From the NCBI GenBank assembly GCA_017410605.1, contig JAFQQN010000021.1:1-64000 (forward strand): a stretch of DNA of 64,000 nucleotides, written 5' to 3'. Under the pieces are notes generated by a model that was given only the letters and a program-made list of their open reading frames with translations, did not search any database and was not told the DNA's origin. A program made the translations under genes and the position numbers. The stretch comes from Clostridia bacterium (GTDB taxonomy: Bacteria > Bacillota > Clostridia > Oscillospirales > Acutalibacteraceae). This document shows, piece after piece, positions 44,586-54,425 of this stretch (position 1 is its first letter; each line of letters begins with the position of its first letter).

Positions 44586-46262
44586 ATGGCATATAAAACC
44601 GATATTGAAATTGCACAGGAATGTCAGATGAAGCCAATTACAGAAATTGCTCGTTTGGCTAATGTTGATGAGGAATATATTGAGCAATACGGCAAATACA
44701 AAGCTAAAATCGACCTCGCCCTTTTGGACGAGGCTGATAGAAAAGACGGTAAGTTAATTCTTGTTACCGCTATAACCCCTACACCTGCAGGTGAGGGAAA
44801 GACCACAACCACTATTGGTCTTGCAGACGGTCTTAAGAGAATAGGTAAGAATGTTACCGTTGCTCTTCGTGAGCCCTCCTTAGGCCCTGTTTTTGGTGTT
44901 AAGGGCGGTGCGGCCGGCGGTGGTTATGCTCAGGTTGTTCCTATGGAGGATATTAACCTTCATTTCACAGGCGACTTTCACGCTATTGGTGCGGCAAACA
45001 ATCTTCTTGCCGCAATGCTCGACAACCATATTCAGCAAGGTAATGAGCTTGGTATTGATGTTAAAAAAATTACCTGGAAGCGCTGTGTAGATATGAACGA
45101 CCGTCAGCTTAGAAATGTTGTTGACGGCTTGGGCGGAAGAATGCAGGGTGTTCCTCGTGAAGACGGCTTTGATATAACCGTAGCCAGTGAAATTATGGCT
45201 GTGCTTTGCCTTGCTTCTTCAATTACAGATTTAAAAGAGCGTCTTTCTCGCATTATTGTCGGCTACACATATGATGATAAGCCTGTTACTTGTGGTGAGC
45301 TTAAGGCCGCCGGTGCTATGACCGCTCTTTTAAAGGATGCCATTAAACCTAATCTTGTTCAAACATTAGAGGGCACTCCCGCCTTTGTTCATGGTGGTCC
45401 CTTTGCTAACATTGCCCACGGCTGTAATTCTGTTATGGCTACCCGTCTTGCACTTAAAATGGGTGATTATGCAATAACAGAGGCCGGTTTCGGTGCCGAC
45501 CTTGGCGCAGAAAAGTTTTTAGATATTAAGTGCCGTATGGCAGGTCTTACCCCTGATGCAGTTGTTATGGTTGCTACTGTTCGTGCCCTTAAAATGCACG
45601 GTGGTCTTGCCAAGAACGAGCTTAACAGTGAAGACCTTAATGCTCTTGAAAAGGGTATTCCCAACCTTCTTCGTCACGTTTCTAATATCAAAAATGTTTA
45701 TAAACTGCCTTGTGTTGTTGCGGTAAACCGTTTCCCAACCGATACCGATAAAGAGATTGAATTTATTATTGATAAATGTCGTGAGCTCGGTGTGAATACC
45801 GTTCTTTCAACCGTTTGGGCTGAGGGCGGTAAAGGTGGCGAGACCTTGGCTAAAGAGGTTGTTCGCCTTTGCGAAGAAGAAAAGGGCGACTTCACCTTTG
45901 CTTATGAGCTTGAGGGTACAATTGAAGAAAAAATTGAGGCTGTTGTTAAAAAGGTTTACGGCGGTAATGGTATTAATGTTCTTCCCGCCGCAAAGAAGCA
46001 AATAGCACAGCTAACTGAGCTTGGCTTTGAAAACTGTCCTGTTTGTATGGCTAAAACTCAGTATAGCTTTTCAGACGACCCCACGAAGCTTGGCGCCCCA
46101 GAAAACTTTACCGTTACTATTAAAAATGTTAAGGTTTCTGCCGGTGCAGGTTTTATAGTTGTTCTTACCGGTGACATTATGACAATGCCCGGTCTTCCTA
46201 AGGTTCCGGCTGCAGAAAAAATTGATGTAGATGCAAGTGGTAAAATAACCGGACTTTTCTAA
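44586..46262 (+). CDS. fhs: Formate-tetrahydrofolate ligase
   Basis: Fhs makes 10-formyl-THF from formate, ATP and THF. The 558-aa protein has the P-loop region [57 protein letters not shown] and the end [15 protein letters not shown]. It is the last gene of the purine operon and supplies the formyl donor for purN and the AICAR transformylase. Its place under the ZTP switch makes a sensible feedback loop. Confidence 0.95.
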   Translation: MAYKTDIEIAQECQMKPITEIARLANVDEEYIEQYGKYKAKIDLALLDEADRKDGKLILVTAITPTPAGEGKTTTTIGLADGLKRIGKNVTVALREPSLGPVFGVKGGAAGGGYAQVVPMEDINLHFTGDFHAIGAANNLLAAMLDNHIQQGNELGIDVKKITWKRCVDMNDRQLRNVVDGLGGRMQGVPREDGFDITVASEIMAVLCLASSITDLKERLSRIIVGYTYDDKPVTCGELKAAGAMTALLKDAIKPNLVQTLEGTPAFVHGGPFANIAHGCNSVMATRLALKMGDYAITEAGFGADLGAEKFLDIKCRMAGLTPDAVVMVATVRALKMHGGLAKNELNSEDLNALEKGIPNLLRHVSNIKNVYKLPCVVAVNRFPTDTDKEIEFIIDKCRELGVNTVLSTVWAEGGKGGETLAKEVVRLCEEEKGDFTFAYELEGTIEEKIEAVVKKVYGGNGINVLPAAKKQIAQLTELGFENCPVCMAKTQYSFSDDPTKLGAPENFTVTIKNVKVSAGAGFIVVLTGDIMTMPGLPKVPAAEKIDVDASGKITGLF

Positions 46263-46276
46263 ACGATAAACAAAAT

Positions 46277-46308
46277 GCCGAGGAGAGATAATCTCCTCGG
46301 CTTTTTTT
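46277..46308. terminator. Terminator between fhs and the convergent HAD gene
   Basis: GCCGAGGAGA pairs with TCTCCTCGGC around GATAA, followed by seven T. It ends the pur operon and may also serve the minus-strand gene. Confidence 0.85.
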
Positions 46309-46312
46309 ATAT

Positions 46313-46963
46313 TTATAGTATTTTTAAAATCTTTTCAAGCTCTATTAAATCCTTTACTATAAAGGCGGCACCGCTTTCTTCAAGTTCTTTGCGGTCACCA
46401 TAGCCGCAAAGAACACCGATGGGGGTCACACCGCATTTTACGGCCCCTACCATATCGTGCAATCGGTCGCCAACCATAGCAACGTTTTTTGTGTCTGTAA
46501 TATTTAAAAGTGTTAAGGCTTTTGCAATAACCTCGGCCTTGTCGGTAAGGGTACCGTCAAGATTGCTTCCTACAACAACATCAAAAAATTTGTCAATGTT
46601 AAAGTGCTCTAAAATTCTTCTTGCAAATACCTCGGGTTTAGAGGTAGCAAGAGCCACAGTATAACCTTTTAATTTTAAATTTTCAAGAAGTGTGACCGTG
46701 TTTTCAATAAGCTTATTTTCGAAAACACCTTTGTCGGCGAAATATTCTCTATAAGTTTCTACCATTTTATGGGCAGTTTGTTTATCAATATTGCAGTATT
46801 TGGCAAAGGATTCCCAAAGGGGAGGACCAATGAAAAAATATAACTCCTCTCTTTCGGGAAGAGGGTAACCGTGTTTCTTTAAAGCATATAAAACAGAATT
46901 GGTAATACCAATCGCCGGGTCAGTCAATGTGCCGTCCAGGTCAAATAGAATTGTTTTAAACAT
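46313..46963 (-). CDS. HAD-family phosphatase (phosphoglycolate phosphatase/PpaX-like)
   Basis: A 216-aa haloacid dehalogenase-type hydrolase. Motif I is FDLDGTLTDPAIGI near residue 7, motif II is ATSKPE about 107, and motif III/IV is VGDRLHDMVGA about 168. A small helical cap lies between motifs I and II, as in phosphoglycolate phosphatase and pyrophosphatase PpaX. The substrate is not known. It stands alone between convergent fhs and a divergent lipoprotein gene. Confidence 0.85.
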   Translation of the reverse strand: MFKTILFDLDGTLTDPAIGITNSVLYALKKHGYPLPEREELYFFIGPPLWESFAKYCNIDKQTAHKMVETYREYFADKGVFENKLIENTVTLLENLKLKGYTVALATSKPEVFARRILEHFNIDKFFDVVVGSNLDGTLTDKAEVIAKALTLLNITDTKNVAMVGDRLHDMVGAVKCGVTPIGVLCGYGDRKELEESGAAFIVKDLIELEKILKIL

Positions 46964-47066
46964 TACAGAAAAATCCTTTGTTACTATTATTTGAATGAAT
47001 TATATCATACATAAATTTAAAAATCTACAATAAACAATTTTTTTTAAAAAAATATCGCTAAATTTA

Positions 47067-47095
47067 TTGAAATATTGTAAGTAAAGTTATATAAT
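47067..47095 (+). promoter_or_regulatory. Promoter of the DUF3048 lipoprotein gene
   Basis: TTGAAA (47067-47072) and TATAAT (47090-47095), 17 bases apart. Confidence 0.7.
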
Positions 47096-47170
47096 AGATG
47101 TATAATATTTTAGGACATTAATGTATTAACTTGTTACATTGTGTTCTTAATGATTTTGGAGGATTATTAT

Positions 47171-48241
47171 ATGAAGTTCAAGTTATTTTCGTTATTTATG
47201 GCGTTGGTTATGGTTTTTGTTATGTCGGGGTGCGGCGATAAAGAAATTGCTGTTTCAACATCGTCAGAGGCTAATAATGTAACAAGTACCGATCCTCTTC
47301 TTTCAGAAGACGGGAGCTTAATTAATCCTCTTACCGGTGTTAAAAATTTAGATAGCGCTGCTAACGGTCAAAGGCCTGTGGCTATTATGGTTAATAACAT
47401 TTCCTTAGCACAGAGTGTTCAGTCGGGTCTTTCCAAGGCCGACATCGTTTATGAAGCCTATGCAGAGGGCGGAATTACCCGTTTGATGGCTGTATTTAAA
47501 GATGCGAATAAAATACCCCGCGTTGGTAGTGTTCGTTCAGCACGTTATTCATATGTTGATCTTGCTATGGGTCACGATGCAATATATGTTCATGCCGGAA
47601 TTAATGAAAGCCACTGCACACCCCACGTTAAAGAAACTGGTATTGATAATATTAACCTTAACTCAGGCGCACCGGCTAAGTATGGTATGAGAATTAGCAA
47701 CGGTCTTGCAAGTGAACATACTCTCTACACAAACGGTGAAAACCTTGTTAAATGTTTTAACAATCTTAATTGGCGCACAAAGCTCAACTCAAGCGAAAAA
47801 ATGTGGCAAAGCTTTGTAGACGAAAACAGCCCTATTACCTTAACAGGCGGCGCTTCAAAAGAAATTAACATTAAAATGTCAGCCGCTTCTACCACTAAGT
47901 TTGTTTATGACAGTACAGCAGGTAAGTTTGTAAGATATAAGGGTTCTTCTGCTATGAAGGATTTTACAAGCGGTGAGCAGTTTGCTTTCACTAACGTTCT
48001 TGTGTTAGAAACCGAGCTTATAGCTTTAACTACCGACGGAATAGTTAAGACAAACTTAGAAGGCGGCACCGGTTACTACTTTACAAAGGGTACATACCAA
48101 AAAATTAAATGGAGCAAGGGTGCTGTTACCAACGGTTTTAAAATCACTTTAGAAGATGGTTCTGAGTGTAAATTTAATGCAGGAAATACTTGGGTTAGCC
48201 TTATGGATAAAACTCAGGGAGTTAATATAGTTAGCGAATAA
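47171..48241 (+). CDS. DUF3048 (YerB-like) lipoprotein
   Basis: A 356-aa secreted lipoprotein. Residues 1-20 are a signal peptide with lipobox VMSGC (Cys21). After a Ser/Thr-rich linker, the DUF3048 N-terminal pattern is clear: PVAIMVNNISLAQSVQSGLSKADIVYEA, then GITRLMAVF and PRVGSVRSARYSYVDLA; the C-terminal DUF3048 part ends in GGTGYYFTKGTYQKIKWSKG. It resembles YerB of Bacillus, whose biochemical role is unknown. The ATG at 47171 has GGAGGA upstream; an in-frame start at 47141 lacks one. Confidence 0.88.
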   Translation: MKFKLFSLFMALVMVFVMSGCGDKEIAVSTSSEANNVTSTDPLLSEDGSLINPLTGVKNLDSAANGQRPVAIMVNNISLAQSVQSGLSKADIVYEAYAEGGITRLMAVFKDANKIPRVGSVRSARYSYVDLAMGHDAIYVHAGINESHCTPHVKETGIDNINLNSGAPAKYGMRISNGLASEHTLYTNGENLVKCFNNLNWRTKLNSSEKMWQSFVDENSPITLTGGASKEINIKMSAASTTKFVYDSTAGKFVRYKGSSAMKDFTSGEQFAFTNVLVLETELIALTTDGIVKTNLEGGTGYYFTKGTYQKIKWSKGAVTNGFKITLEDGSECKFNAGNTWVSLMDKTQGVNIVSE

Positions 48242-48249
48242 TTTAGGTG

Positions 48250-48281
48250 GTCGGCAGCTTGGTTTTTGCCAATCTGCCGAC
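48250..48281 (+). terminator. Hairpin between the DUF3048 gene and the mutase gene
   Basis: GTCGGCAG (48250-48257) pairs with CTGCCGAC (48274-48281), and inside TTGG can pair with CCAA. The tail TGTAATTTTAATTTT is only partly T-rich, so termination may be partial. Confidence 0.5.
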
Positions 48282-48306
48282 TGTAATTTTAATTTTAGGT
48301 GATTTT

Positions 48307-49515
48307 ATGAAATATTTAGTATTACTTTTAGATGGTATGGCCGATTACCCGGTTGACAAGCTTGGGGGTAAAACTCCAATGGAGGTTGCATTTAAGCCAA
48401 ATATTGATTCTCTTGCTCTAAAGGGTGAGGTTGGCCTTTGCAAAACTGTTGCAGATGGCCTTAAACCCGGTAGCGATGTTGCTAATTTGTCTGTTCTTGG
48501 TTACGACCCTAAGGTGTGTTATACAGGTCGTTCACCGCTAGAGGCTGCAAGTATTGGCATTGAGCTTGAACCTACAGATGTTGCAATGCGCTGTAATCTC
48601 GTGACCTTATCTGACGAAAAAAACTTTGAAGATAAAACAATGGTAGATTACTGTGCAGACGATATTTCTACTGGAGAGGCAGCAAAGCTTATTGAATATA
48701 TTGAAGAAAAAATGGGCAATGATATTTATAGGTTTTATTCGGGTGTTAGTTACCGCCATTGTCTTGTTATTAAAAACGGTACCACAGAGCTTGGCACTAT
48801 GACCCCACCTCATGATATAAGCTCTAGGGTTATAGGAGAATATTTAAGCCAAAATGAAAATGCAATGCCACTGTTAGAGCTTATGAAAAAAAGCTATGAT
48901 TTATTAAAAGACCATCCGGTTAATTTAGAGCGCATTAAAAAAGGCAAAAGACCTGCAAATTCTATTTGGCTGTGGGGGGAAGGCAGAAAGCCCTCTCTTG
49001 AAGATTTTAAGGCTAAAAATGGCATTTCAGGTGCTGTTGTTTCAGCGGTAGATTTGCTTAGGGGTATTGCTAAATGTGCAAACATGAAGTCCCCCGAAAT
49101 TCCCGGCGTTACCGGGTATATTGATACCGATTTTACCGCTAAAAAAGATGCCGCCATAAAGCTTTTTGAAGAGGGAAGTGACCTTGTTTATATACATATG
49201 GAAGCTCCTGACGAGTGCGGTCATAGAGGCGAGGTTCAAAACAAGGTTAAATCTATCGAAATTATTGATGAACTTGTTGCAGGACCAATGATAGAATATC
49301 TCAAGGGTACACCCCACAAAATTTTAATTATGCCCGACCACCCAACACCACTTAGCGTTAAAACCCACGTTAGCGACCCGGTGCCCTATGTGCTTTATTC
49401 CAGTGAGGAAGAAATGAAAGGCGTTTTAACCGTTAATGAAAAAACTGCCAAAGAAACCGGAAACTTTGTGGAAAATGGTCCAAATATTATGAATAAACTA
49501 ATTGGAAAAATGTAA
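48307..49515 (+). CDS. apgM: Cofactor-independent phosphoglycerate mutase, archaeal-type (ApgM)
   Basis: This enzyme interconverts 3- and 2-phosphoglycerate without 2,3-BPG. The 402-aa protein belongs to the alkaline phosphatase fold: KYLVLLLDGMADYP at the start carries the first metal Asp, then DVANLSVLGYDP (phospho-serine region), HMEAPDECGHRGE and MPDHPTPLSVKTH. The length and these motifs fit the shorter ApgM group rather than GpmI. The ATG at 48307 has TAGGTGAT upstream; the in-frame frame further up crosses the hairpin. Confidence 0.92.
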   Translation: MKYLVLLLDGMADYPVDKLGGKTPMEVAFKPNIDSLALKGEVGLCKTVADGLKPGSDVANLSVLGYDPKVCYTGRSPLEAASIGIELEPTDVAMRCNLVTLSDEKNFEDKTMVDYCADDISTGEAAKLIEYIEEKMGNDIYRFYSGVSYRHCLVIKNGTTELGTMTPPHDISSRVIGEYLSQNENAMPLLELMKKSYDLLKDHPVNLERIKKGKRPANSIWLWGEGRKPSLEDFKAKNGISGAVVSAVDLLRGIAKCANMKSPEIPGVTGYIDTDFTAKKDAAIKLFEEGSDLVYIHMEAPDECGHRGEVQNKVKSIEIIDELVAGPMIEYLKGTPHKILIMPDHPTPLSVKTHVSDPVPYVLYSSEEEMKGVLTVNEKTAKETGNFVENGPNIMNKLIGKM

Positions 49516-49599
49516 CGAAAGTTTTAAAGCATAGCAGATTTTTAAAGGGACACAATAATTATGACACAAATTTGTGTTAAAATACAAGGGGGAATTATT

Positions 49600-49788
49600 G
49601 TGAATAAATCTGCTTCAAGCTTTATTAAGGGAATTGGTACCGGTATGTTGGCCGGTGCGGCAATGTATACGGCAGGAAAAATGGTTATGAGTAATAGACA
49701 GACCAAAAAAACTCTTTCTAAGGGAACATCAAAGGCCATTCGTGCAGTAGGTGATTTTGTTGAAGGGGTTCAAACCTTAATGAAGTAA
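49600..49788 (+). CDS. Small hypothetical protein, 62 aa (YtxH-like appearance)
   Basis: A small basic protein read from a GTG at 49600 with AAGGGGGAA upstream. Residues about 7-24 (IKGIGTGMLAGAAMYTAGK) are a Gly/Ala-rich hydrophobic helix, followed by a positively charged stretch and a short helix ending in TLMK. That layout resembles YtxH-type small envelope proteins, but the similarity is weak and I do not know its function. It lies alone behind apgM and ends in a strong terminator. Confidence 0.6.
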   Translation: MNKSASSFIKGIGTGMLAGAAMYTAGKMVMSNRQTKKTLSKGTSKAIRAVGDFVEGVQTLMK

Positions 49789-49789
49789 A

Positions 49790-49827
49790 AAACGGTTGCT
49801 CTACTTATTAGTAGGGCAACCGTTTAA
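49790..49827. terminator. Terminator between the small protein and degV
   Basis: AACGGTTGCTCTAC pairs with GTAGGGCAACCGTT around TTATTA. T- and A-runs flank it, so it can work for both converging genes. Confidence 0.85.
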
Positions 49828-49844
49828 TCATTTAATTCTTTCGA

Positions 49845-50708
49845 TTATTCAACAGGTGTTTTTTGAATAAATAAAACACCAAGGGTGTTCCTTCCACAAT
49901 GACCCGAAACGGTAGTTCCGGCGCGGGTAACAAACAACTCATCACATTTTAAGTTTTCTTTTACCATATCAACAGCACTTTGAACAATGGCGTCGTCGCA
50001 ACCGGCGTGTGTGACAAAAACGTGAGAGGTTTCAATGTTTTCGGGGTTGGAAAGACGCTCCTTAACATATTCGGGAATAACCTTGGAAAACAATCCGCGA
50101 TATTTTTTGCCAACGCTCATAGCACCGCCCTTAACCTCAATACAAGGCTTAAGCTTTAAAAGATTTGCGCCTAAGGCGGCAAGTGCAGAGCAACGACCAC
50201 CCTTGTGAAGATATTCAAGGCTGTCAATAACAAAGGAAGCATTAACCCTGGTTTTAAGAACCTCAATCTCTTCACAAATTTCTTTGGCGGTTTTCCCGGC
50301 CTCAATCATTTCTGCGGCGGCAATAACCAAAAGACCAACACCCGTAGAAAGGTTACCGCTGTCAATAACATACACATTGTCAAATTCTTCTGCGGCAAGG
50401 GTTGCGGCGTGGTTGTTGGCAGAAAGGGAAGAACTAATTGTAAAGAAAATAAGGTCGTTACCGTCTTTAGTATGTTCCTTAAAAAAATCCTCATGCTCGG
50501 CAATATTTGTAGCAGAGGTTTTTGCTAAATTGCCTGTACGGGCATGATAGTCATAAATATCCTCAGGTGTTATATTAACACCGTCGATGAAGGATTCGTC
50601 ACCTAAATTAATACAAAATGGGTGAAGAATAACATTATATCTTTCGCAAAGCTGGGGACCAAGGTCGCAGCTACTGTCACAGGAAAGGACAATCTTTTTG
50701 TCAGCCAT
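49845..50708 (-). CDS. DegV family fatty-acid-binding protein
   Basis: A 287-aa DegV-fold protein. The start KIVLSCDSSCDLGPQLCERYNVILHPFCINLG and the TSATN motif about residue 64 form the fatty-acid site; FFTISSSLSANNHAA and SLEYLHKGGRCSALAA are also typical. DegV/FakB proteins hand fatty acids to a FakA kinase; no FakA gene is nearby, so the partner is elsewhere or the role differs. Confidence 0.9.
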   Translation of the reverse strand: MADKKIVLSCDSSCDLGPQLCERYNVILHPFCINLGDESFIDGVNITPEDIYDYHARTGNLAKTSATNIAEHEDFFKEHTKDGNDLIFFTISSSLSANNHAATLAAEEFDNVYVIDSGNLSTGVGLLVIAAAEMIEAGKTAKEICEEIEVLKTRVNASFVIDSLEYLHKGGRCSALAALGANLLKLKPCIEVKGGAMSVGKKYRGLFSKVIPEYVKERLSNPENIETSHVFVTHAGCDDAIVQSAVDMVKENLKCDELFVTRAGTTVSGHCGRNTLGVLFIQKTPVE

Positions 50709-50739
50709 AATATAAATTCCTCCTTAAAATTACCCTTTT

Positions 50740-50767
50740 ATTATACCATTTTTAAAATTTATTTCAA
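50740..50767 (-). promoter_or_regulatory. degV promoter
   Basis: On the minus strand TTGAAA (50762-50767) and TATAAT (50740-50745) with a 16-base spacer, 31 bases before the start codon. Confidence 0.6.
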
Positions 50768-50889
50768 TAGAAATATTAGGTTTATTTGTTAAATTAACTA
50801 TATTGATGAAAAAAATTACCATTATTTTTGGTTTTACATCTGTCTTATGTTGTGATAAAATGATATTAGTCAGAGAAAAAGGGTGATTT

Positions 50890-51951
50890 TTGTTGAAAAA
50901 GGTTGGTTTTCTTAATAAAAAAATACCTTTATCGGTAGTTTTAGCTTTCGGATTAGTTATAATTTTAGCCATTGGAATTTTTGGTATTTTAAATAATAAA
51001 ATATATAAAGAGAAAAATGTTTTAGAACAAAATTTAAAGCAAGCTCAAATTAATAATAGCAGTTTAACAGAGGCTGTCGCCTCAAAGGAAAAGCTTTTAA
51101 GTGAGCTTGATACAAAGGTTTCAGAATATTCTAATACCTTAAACGGTTTAAACCAAACAGTAAATGACCTGCAAAGTCAGGTTAATTCTTTAAAGAAACA
51201 GAACGAAGCTTTAAGCTCCGCTATAAAGGTTAAAGAAAAGGCACTGAAAAATCCTACTTCGGTTAAAGTCGGTGAGGTTTTAAAGAACATTTCTCTTACC
51301 AACCTTACCGCACCTAATGATGGTTATAAGGTTTGTTATTTAACCTTTGATGACGGCCCCTCAGATAACACCCTTAAAATTTTAAACATTTTAAAAACCG
51401 CAAATGCTAAAGCAACCTTTTTCGTAGTGGGAACGTCAAAAACCGAGTATTTAACTCAAATTGATAATTCAGGTCATACAGTTGCCCTTCATACCAATAC
51501 CCACGATTGGGGCATTTACAAAAGCGAAGATGCATTTTATAGCGACCTTAATGCAATAAGAGAAACAGTAAATTCTGCCATTGGGAAAGAGGTCAACCTT
51601 ATTCGTTTTCCCGGCGGAAGCAGCAACAAAAAAAGCGCAACATTCAATAAGGGGATAATGACCCGTCTAGTAACTGATGTTTCAAATAAAGGCTTTACAT
51701 ATTTTGATTGGAATGTGGATTCGGGCGATGCGGCGGCGCAGAATGTTCCTGCCCAAAATATTGTGGCAAACATTATGAACGAAAGCCAAAATAAGGAGGA
51801 ACTTTGTATTCTTATGCACGATACTTCCTCTAAAAACACGACAGTAGAGGCACTTCCTTATGTTATTTGTTATCTTAGGGCACAGGGCTACCGCTTTGAG
51901 GCGTTAAGCGAAAAAAGCAATACCTTTCATCATGAAAATCTACATAACTAA
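50890..51951 (+). CDS. Membrane-anchored polysaccharide deacetylase
   Basis: A 353-aa protein that should deacetylate peptidoglycan or another N-acetylated glycan outside the cell. Residues 13-34 are a membrane anchor, about 40-118 a coiled coil with heptads of Leu, Asn and Lys, and about 150-345 the NodB domain: TFDDGPS (catalytic Asp and metal Asp), HTNTHDW (metal His pair), RFPGGSSN and FDWNVDSGD. All key residues are present. Two adjacent TTG codons (50890 and 50893) can serve as start; GGGTGA precedes them. Confidence 0.9.
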   Translation: MLKKVGFLNKKIPLSVVLAFGLVIILAIGIFGILNNKIYKEKNVLEQNLKQAQINNSSLTEAVASKEKLLSELDTKVSEYSNTLNGLNQTVNDLQSQVNSLKKQNEALSSAIKVKEKALKNPTSVKVGEVLKNISLTNLTAPNDGYKVCYLTFDDGPSDNTLKILNILKTANAKATFFVVGTSKTEYLTQIDNSGHTVALHTNTHDWGIYKSEDAFYSDLNAIRETVNSAIGKEVNLIRFPGGSSNKKSATFNKGIMTRLVTDVSNKGFTYFDWNVDSGDAAAQNVPAQNIVANIMNESQNKEELCILMHDTSSKNTTVEALPYVICYLRAQGYRFEALSEKSNTFHHENLHN

Positions 51952-51985
51952 AAATTGCTCTCGCTTTTGGCGAGAGCAATTTTTT
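51951..51985. terminator. Bidirectional terminator between the deacetylase and metH
   Basis: ATTGCTCTCGC pairs with GCGAGAGCAAT with T-runs on both strands. It ends both converging transcripts. Confidence 0.85.
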
Positions 51986-54380
51986 ATAGCATAATTTCTT
52001 CTGCATAGCGAACCGCTTCCATAGCGTCCTTAGCGTATTTATCTGCCCCAATTTTTTCGGCATATTCTTTATTTAATACGGCGCCGCCAACAATCACCTT
52101 GCAATTGGGTAAGTTTTCTCTTATAAGAGAAATTGTTTTTTCCATAGCCGGTACAGTTGTGGTCATAAGGGCACTAAGACCTACCAAGGTGGCATTAAGC
52201 TTGGTGGCGGTCTCTAAAACTTTTTCGGGTGGTATATCTTTACCAAGGTCAGTAACGGCAAAGCCGTAGTTTTCTAAAAGCAGCTTTACAATGTTTTTGC
52301 CAATATCGTGAATATCACCCTCAACCGTTGCAATAACAATAGGGCGGTTGGTTCTCGAAGTGTCGGTCATAACAGTTGAAGTTTGTTTAATTACTTCAAA
52401 AGCATATTTGGCTGACTCGGCGCTCATTAAAAGCTGAGGCAAATAAACAGTTTTTTCTTCAAAGCCTTTACCCACTATATTTAAGGCAGGAATGATATCG
52501 TCATTTATAATGTCAAGCCCTTTCTTTTTAGTTAGCAGGTCTTTTGTTATCTCTGCGGCTTGTTCTTTAAGCCCTTTTGCTATTGCCTGTATAAGGTTGG
52601 ATTTAAAATTTTTATCGTTTTTTGAATTAGCTGAGATATTTTGAGATGTAGTAACAAAATTTTCGGCTTGTTCAATATAGTTCTCACAGTTTTTGTCCAA
52701 ACCTTTGAGGGCACGGAAGGCATAGTATGTTTTCATCATATCGGCGGAATAGGGGTTCATTATAGCTGCGCTAAGCCCGTTTTCAAGAGCTAAGGCAAAG
52801 AAAACTCCGTTAATTGCATCGCGATTGGGAAGCCCGAAGGAAATGTTCGAAACCCCTAATGAGGTATGGCAACCAAGAACCTCTTTAATATATTTTAAAG
52901 CCTTTAAGGTTGTGTTGGCGGCAGTTTGTTCGGCGCTTACCGTCATTGCCAAGGTGTCAAAAATAATATCTTTTTTGCTTATTCCGTATTCTTCGGCGGT
53001 TTTTAAAATCTTTTCGGCAATAACTATTCTTCCCTCTGCAGAGTCGGGAATACCGTTGTCGTCTAAGGTTAGTGCAACAACAACCCCACCGTATTTTTTA
53101 ACCAGAGGAAAAATTGTCCTCATACTTTCCTCTTTACCGTTTACAGAATTTATTAGCGCTTTTCCGTTATAAATTCTAAGGGCCGCCTCCATAGCGCAGT
53201 GGTTTGATGTGTCTATTTGAAGAGGTAGGTCGATAATGGCTTGAAGCTCGAAAACGGTTTTTTTAAGCATTGAAGCTTCATCAATATCGGGAAGACCAAC
53301 ATTAACATCTAAAATGTGAACACCTTTTTCTTGTTGGCGCACACCTTCGTTTAAAACATAATCAATATCATTTTCTATAAGAGCCTGTTTAAAACGCTTT
53401 TTTCCGGTGGGATTAATTCTTTCGCCTATAAGCACCGGCTCTTGGCCAAAGACAACCGCGTTAGTATATGAAGATACGAGGGTGAAATTTTTGCTTGTTA
53501 TAGGCAGTGGAGAAAGGCCACTGGTTTTATTTTTAAGAGCTTTAATATAATCGGGGGTGGTACCGCAGCAACCTCCAATAACCGATACGCCTTTTTTAGT
53601 AAGCTCTGCAACAAGTATGCTGAATTCTTCGGCGTCAACATCGAAAACCGTTTCCCCGTTAACGCTTTTGGGAAGACCCGCATTAGGCTTTAAAATTATT
53701 GGGGTAGAGGAATACTTCAAAAGCTTATTAATAACATTTTCTAGCTGTTTTGGACCTAAAGAACAGTTTGCACCAATAGCGTCTGCTCCCATACCCTCTA
53801 AAAGGGCTACCATTGCTTCAGGAGAGGCACCGGTCATAAGCTTACCATCTTCGCCGTATGCATTAGAAACGAAAACCGGCAAGTCGCTGTTTTCTTTAGC
53901 GGCAAGAAGAGCGGCTTTTGTTTCTAAGGAATCGTTCATTGTTTCAATAAAAATAAGGTCCACACCGTATTTTACACCTAATTTTACGGTTTGGGCAAAA
54001 AGCTCTACTGCCTTTTCAAACTCAAAATCGCCATATGGTTTTAAAAGCTTTCCTGAAGGACCAATATCAAGGGCAATAAACTTTTCGCCTTTAGAAGTAC
54101 TAGTTTCTTTTGCTGTTATAGCATTGTTAACTGCCGCTTTTATAATTTCTTCAAGCTCGGTTTTAGAAAATTTAAGGAGGTTTGCACCAAAGGTGTTAGT
54201 GTTTACAACATTACTTCCGGCATCAAAATAGGCCTTGTGAATATCTGCTATAATTTCCGGGTGCGTGATATTCCACCGTTCGGGCTCTTCACCGGGAAGA
54301 AGACCTCTTTTCTGTAGAATGGTACCCATTCCGCCATCAAGGTAAAGTATATTATTTTTCAAGTATTCCTTAATCTTCAT
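51984..54380 (-). CDS. metH: Cobalamin-dependent methionine synthase without reactivation domain
   Basis: MetH moves a methyl group from methyl-THF to homocysteine through cobalamin. The 798-aa protein has, in order, the homocysteine domain (LDGGMGT near 14, zinc Cys in GANCSLG and GGCCGTTP), the pterin domain (GERINPTGKKRF, about 325), the cap domain, and the B12 domain with the base-off His in DIHDIGKN (about 690). The fourth, reactivation domain of E. coli MetH is missing and is encoded by the separate gene just upstream. It is the last gene of the methionine operon. Confidence 0.95.
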   Translation of the reverse strand: MKIKEYLKNNILYLDGGMGTILQKRGLLPGEEPERWNITHPEIIADIHKAYFDAGSNVVNTNTFGANLLKFSKTELEEIIKAAVNNAITAKETSTSKGEKFIALDIGPSGKLLKPYGDFEFEKAVELFAQTVKLGVKYGVDLIFIETMNDSLETKAALLAAKENSDLPVFVSNAYGEDGKLMTGASPEAMVALLEGMGADAIGANCSLGPKQLENVINKLLKYSSTPIILKPNAGLPKSVNGETVFDVDAEEFSILVAELTKKGVSVIGGCCGTTPDYIKALKNKTSGLSPLPITSKNFTLVSSYTNAVVFGQEPVLIGERINPTGKKRFKQALIENDIDYVLNEGVRQQEKGVHILDVNVGLPDIDEASMLKKTVFELQAIIDLPLQIDTSNHCAMEAALRIYNGKALINSVNGKEESMRTIFPLVKKYGGVVVALTLDDNGIPDSAEGRIVIAEKILKTAEEYGISKKDIIFDTLAMTVSAEQTAANTTLKALKYIKEVLGCHTSLGVSNISFGLPNRDAINGVFFALALENGLSAAIMNPYSADMMKTYYAFRALKGLDKNCENYIEQAENFVTTSQNISANSKNDKNFKSNLIQAIAKGLKEQAAEITKDLLTKKKGLDIINDDIIPALNIVGKGFEEKTVYLPQLLMSAESAKYAFEVIKQTSTVMTDTSRTNRPIVIATVEGDIHDIGKNIVKLLLENYGFAVTDLGKDIPPEKVLETATKLNATLVGLSALMTTTVPAMEKTISLIRENLPNCKVIVGGAVLNKEYAEKIGADKYAKDAMEAVRYAEEIML

Positions 54381-54425
54381 TGTTTTCTCCTTGGGAAATT
54401 CACAGTAATATTTATTGCAAAGCGC

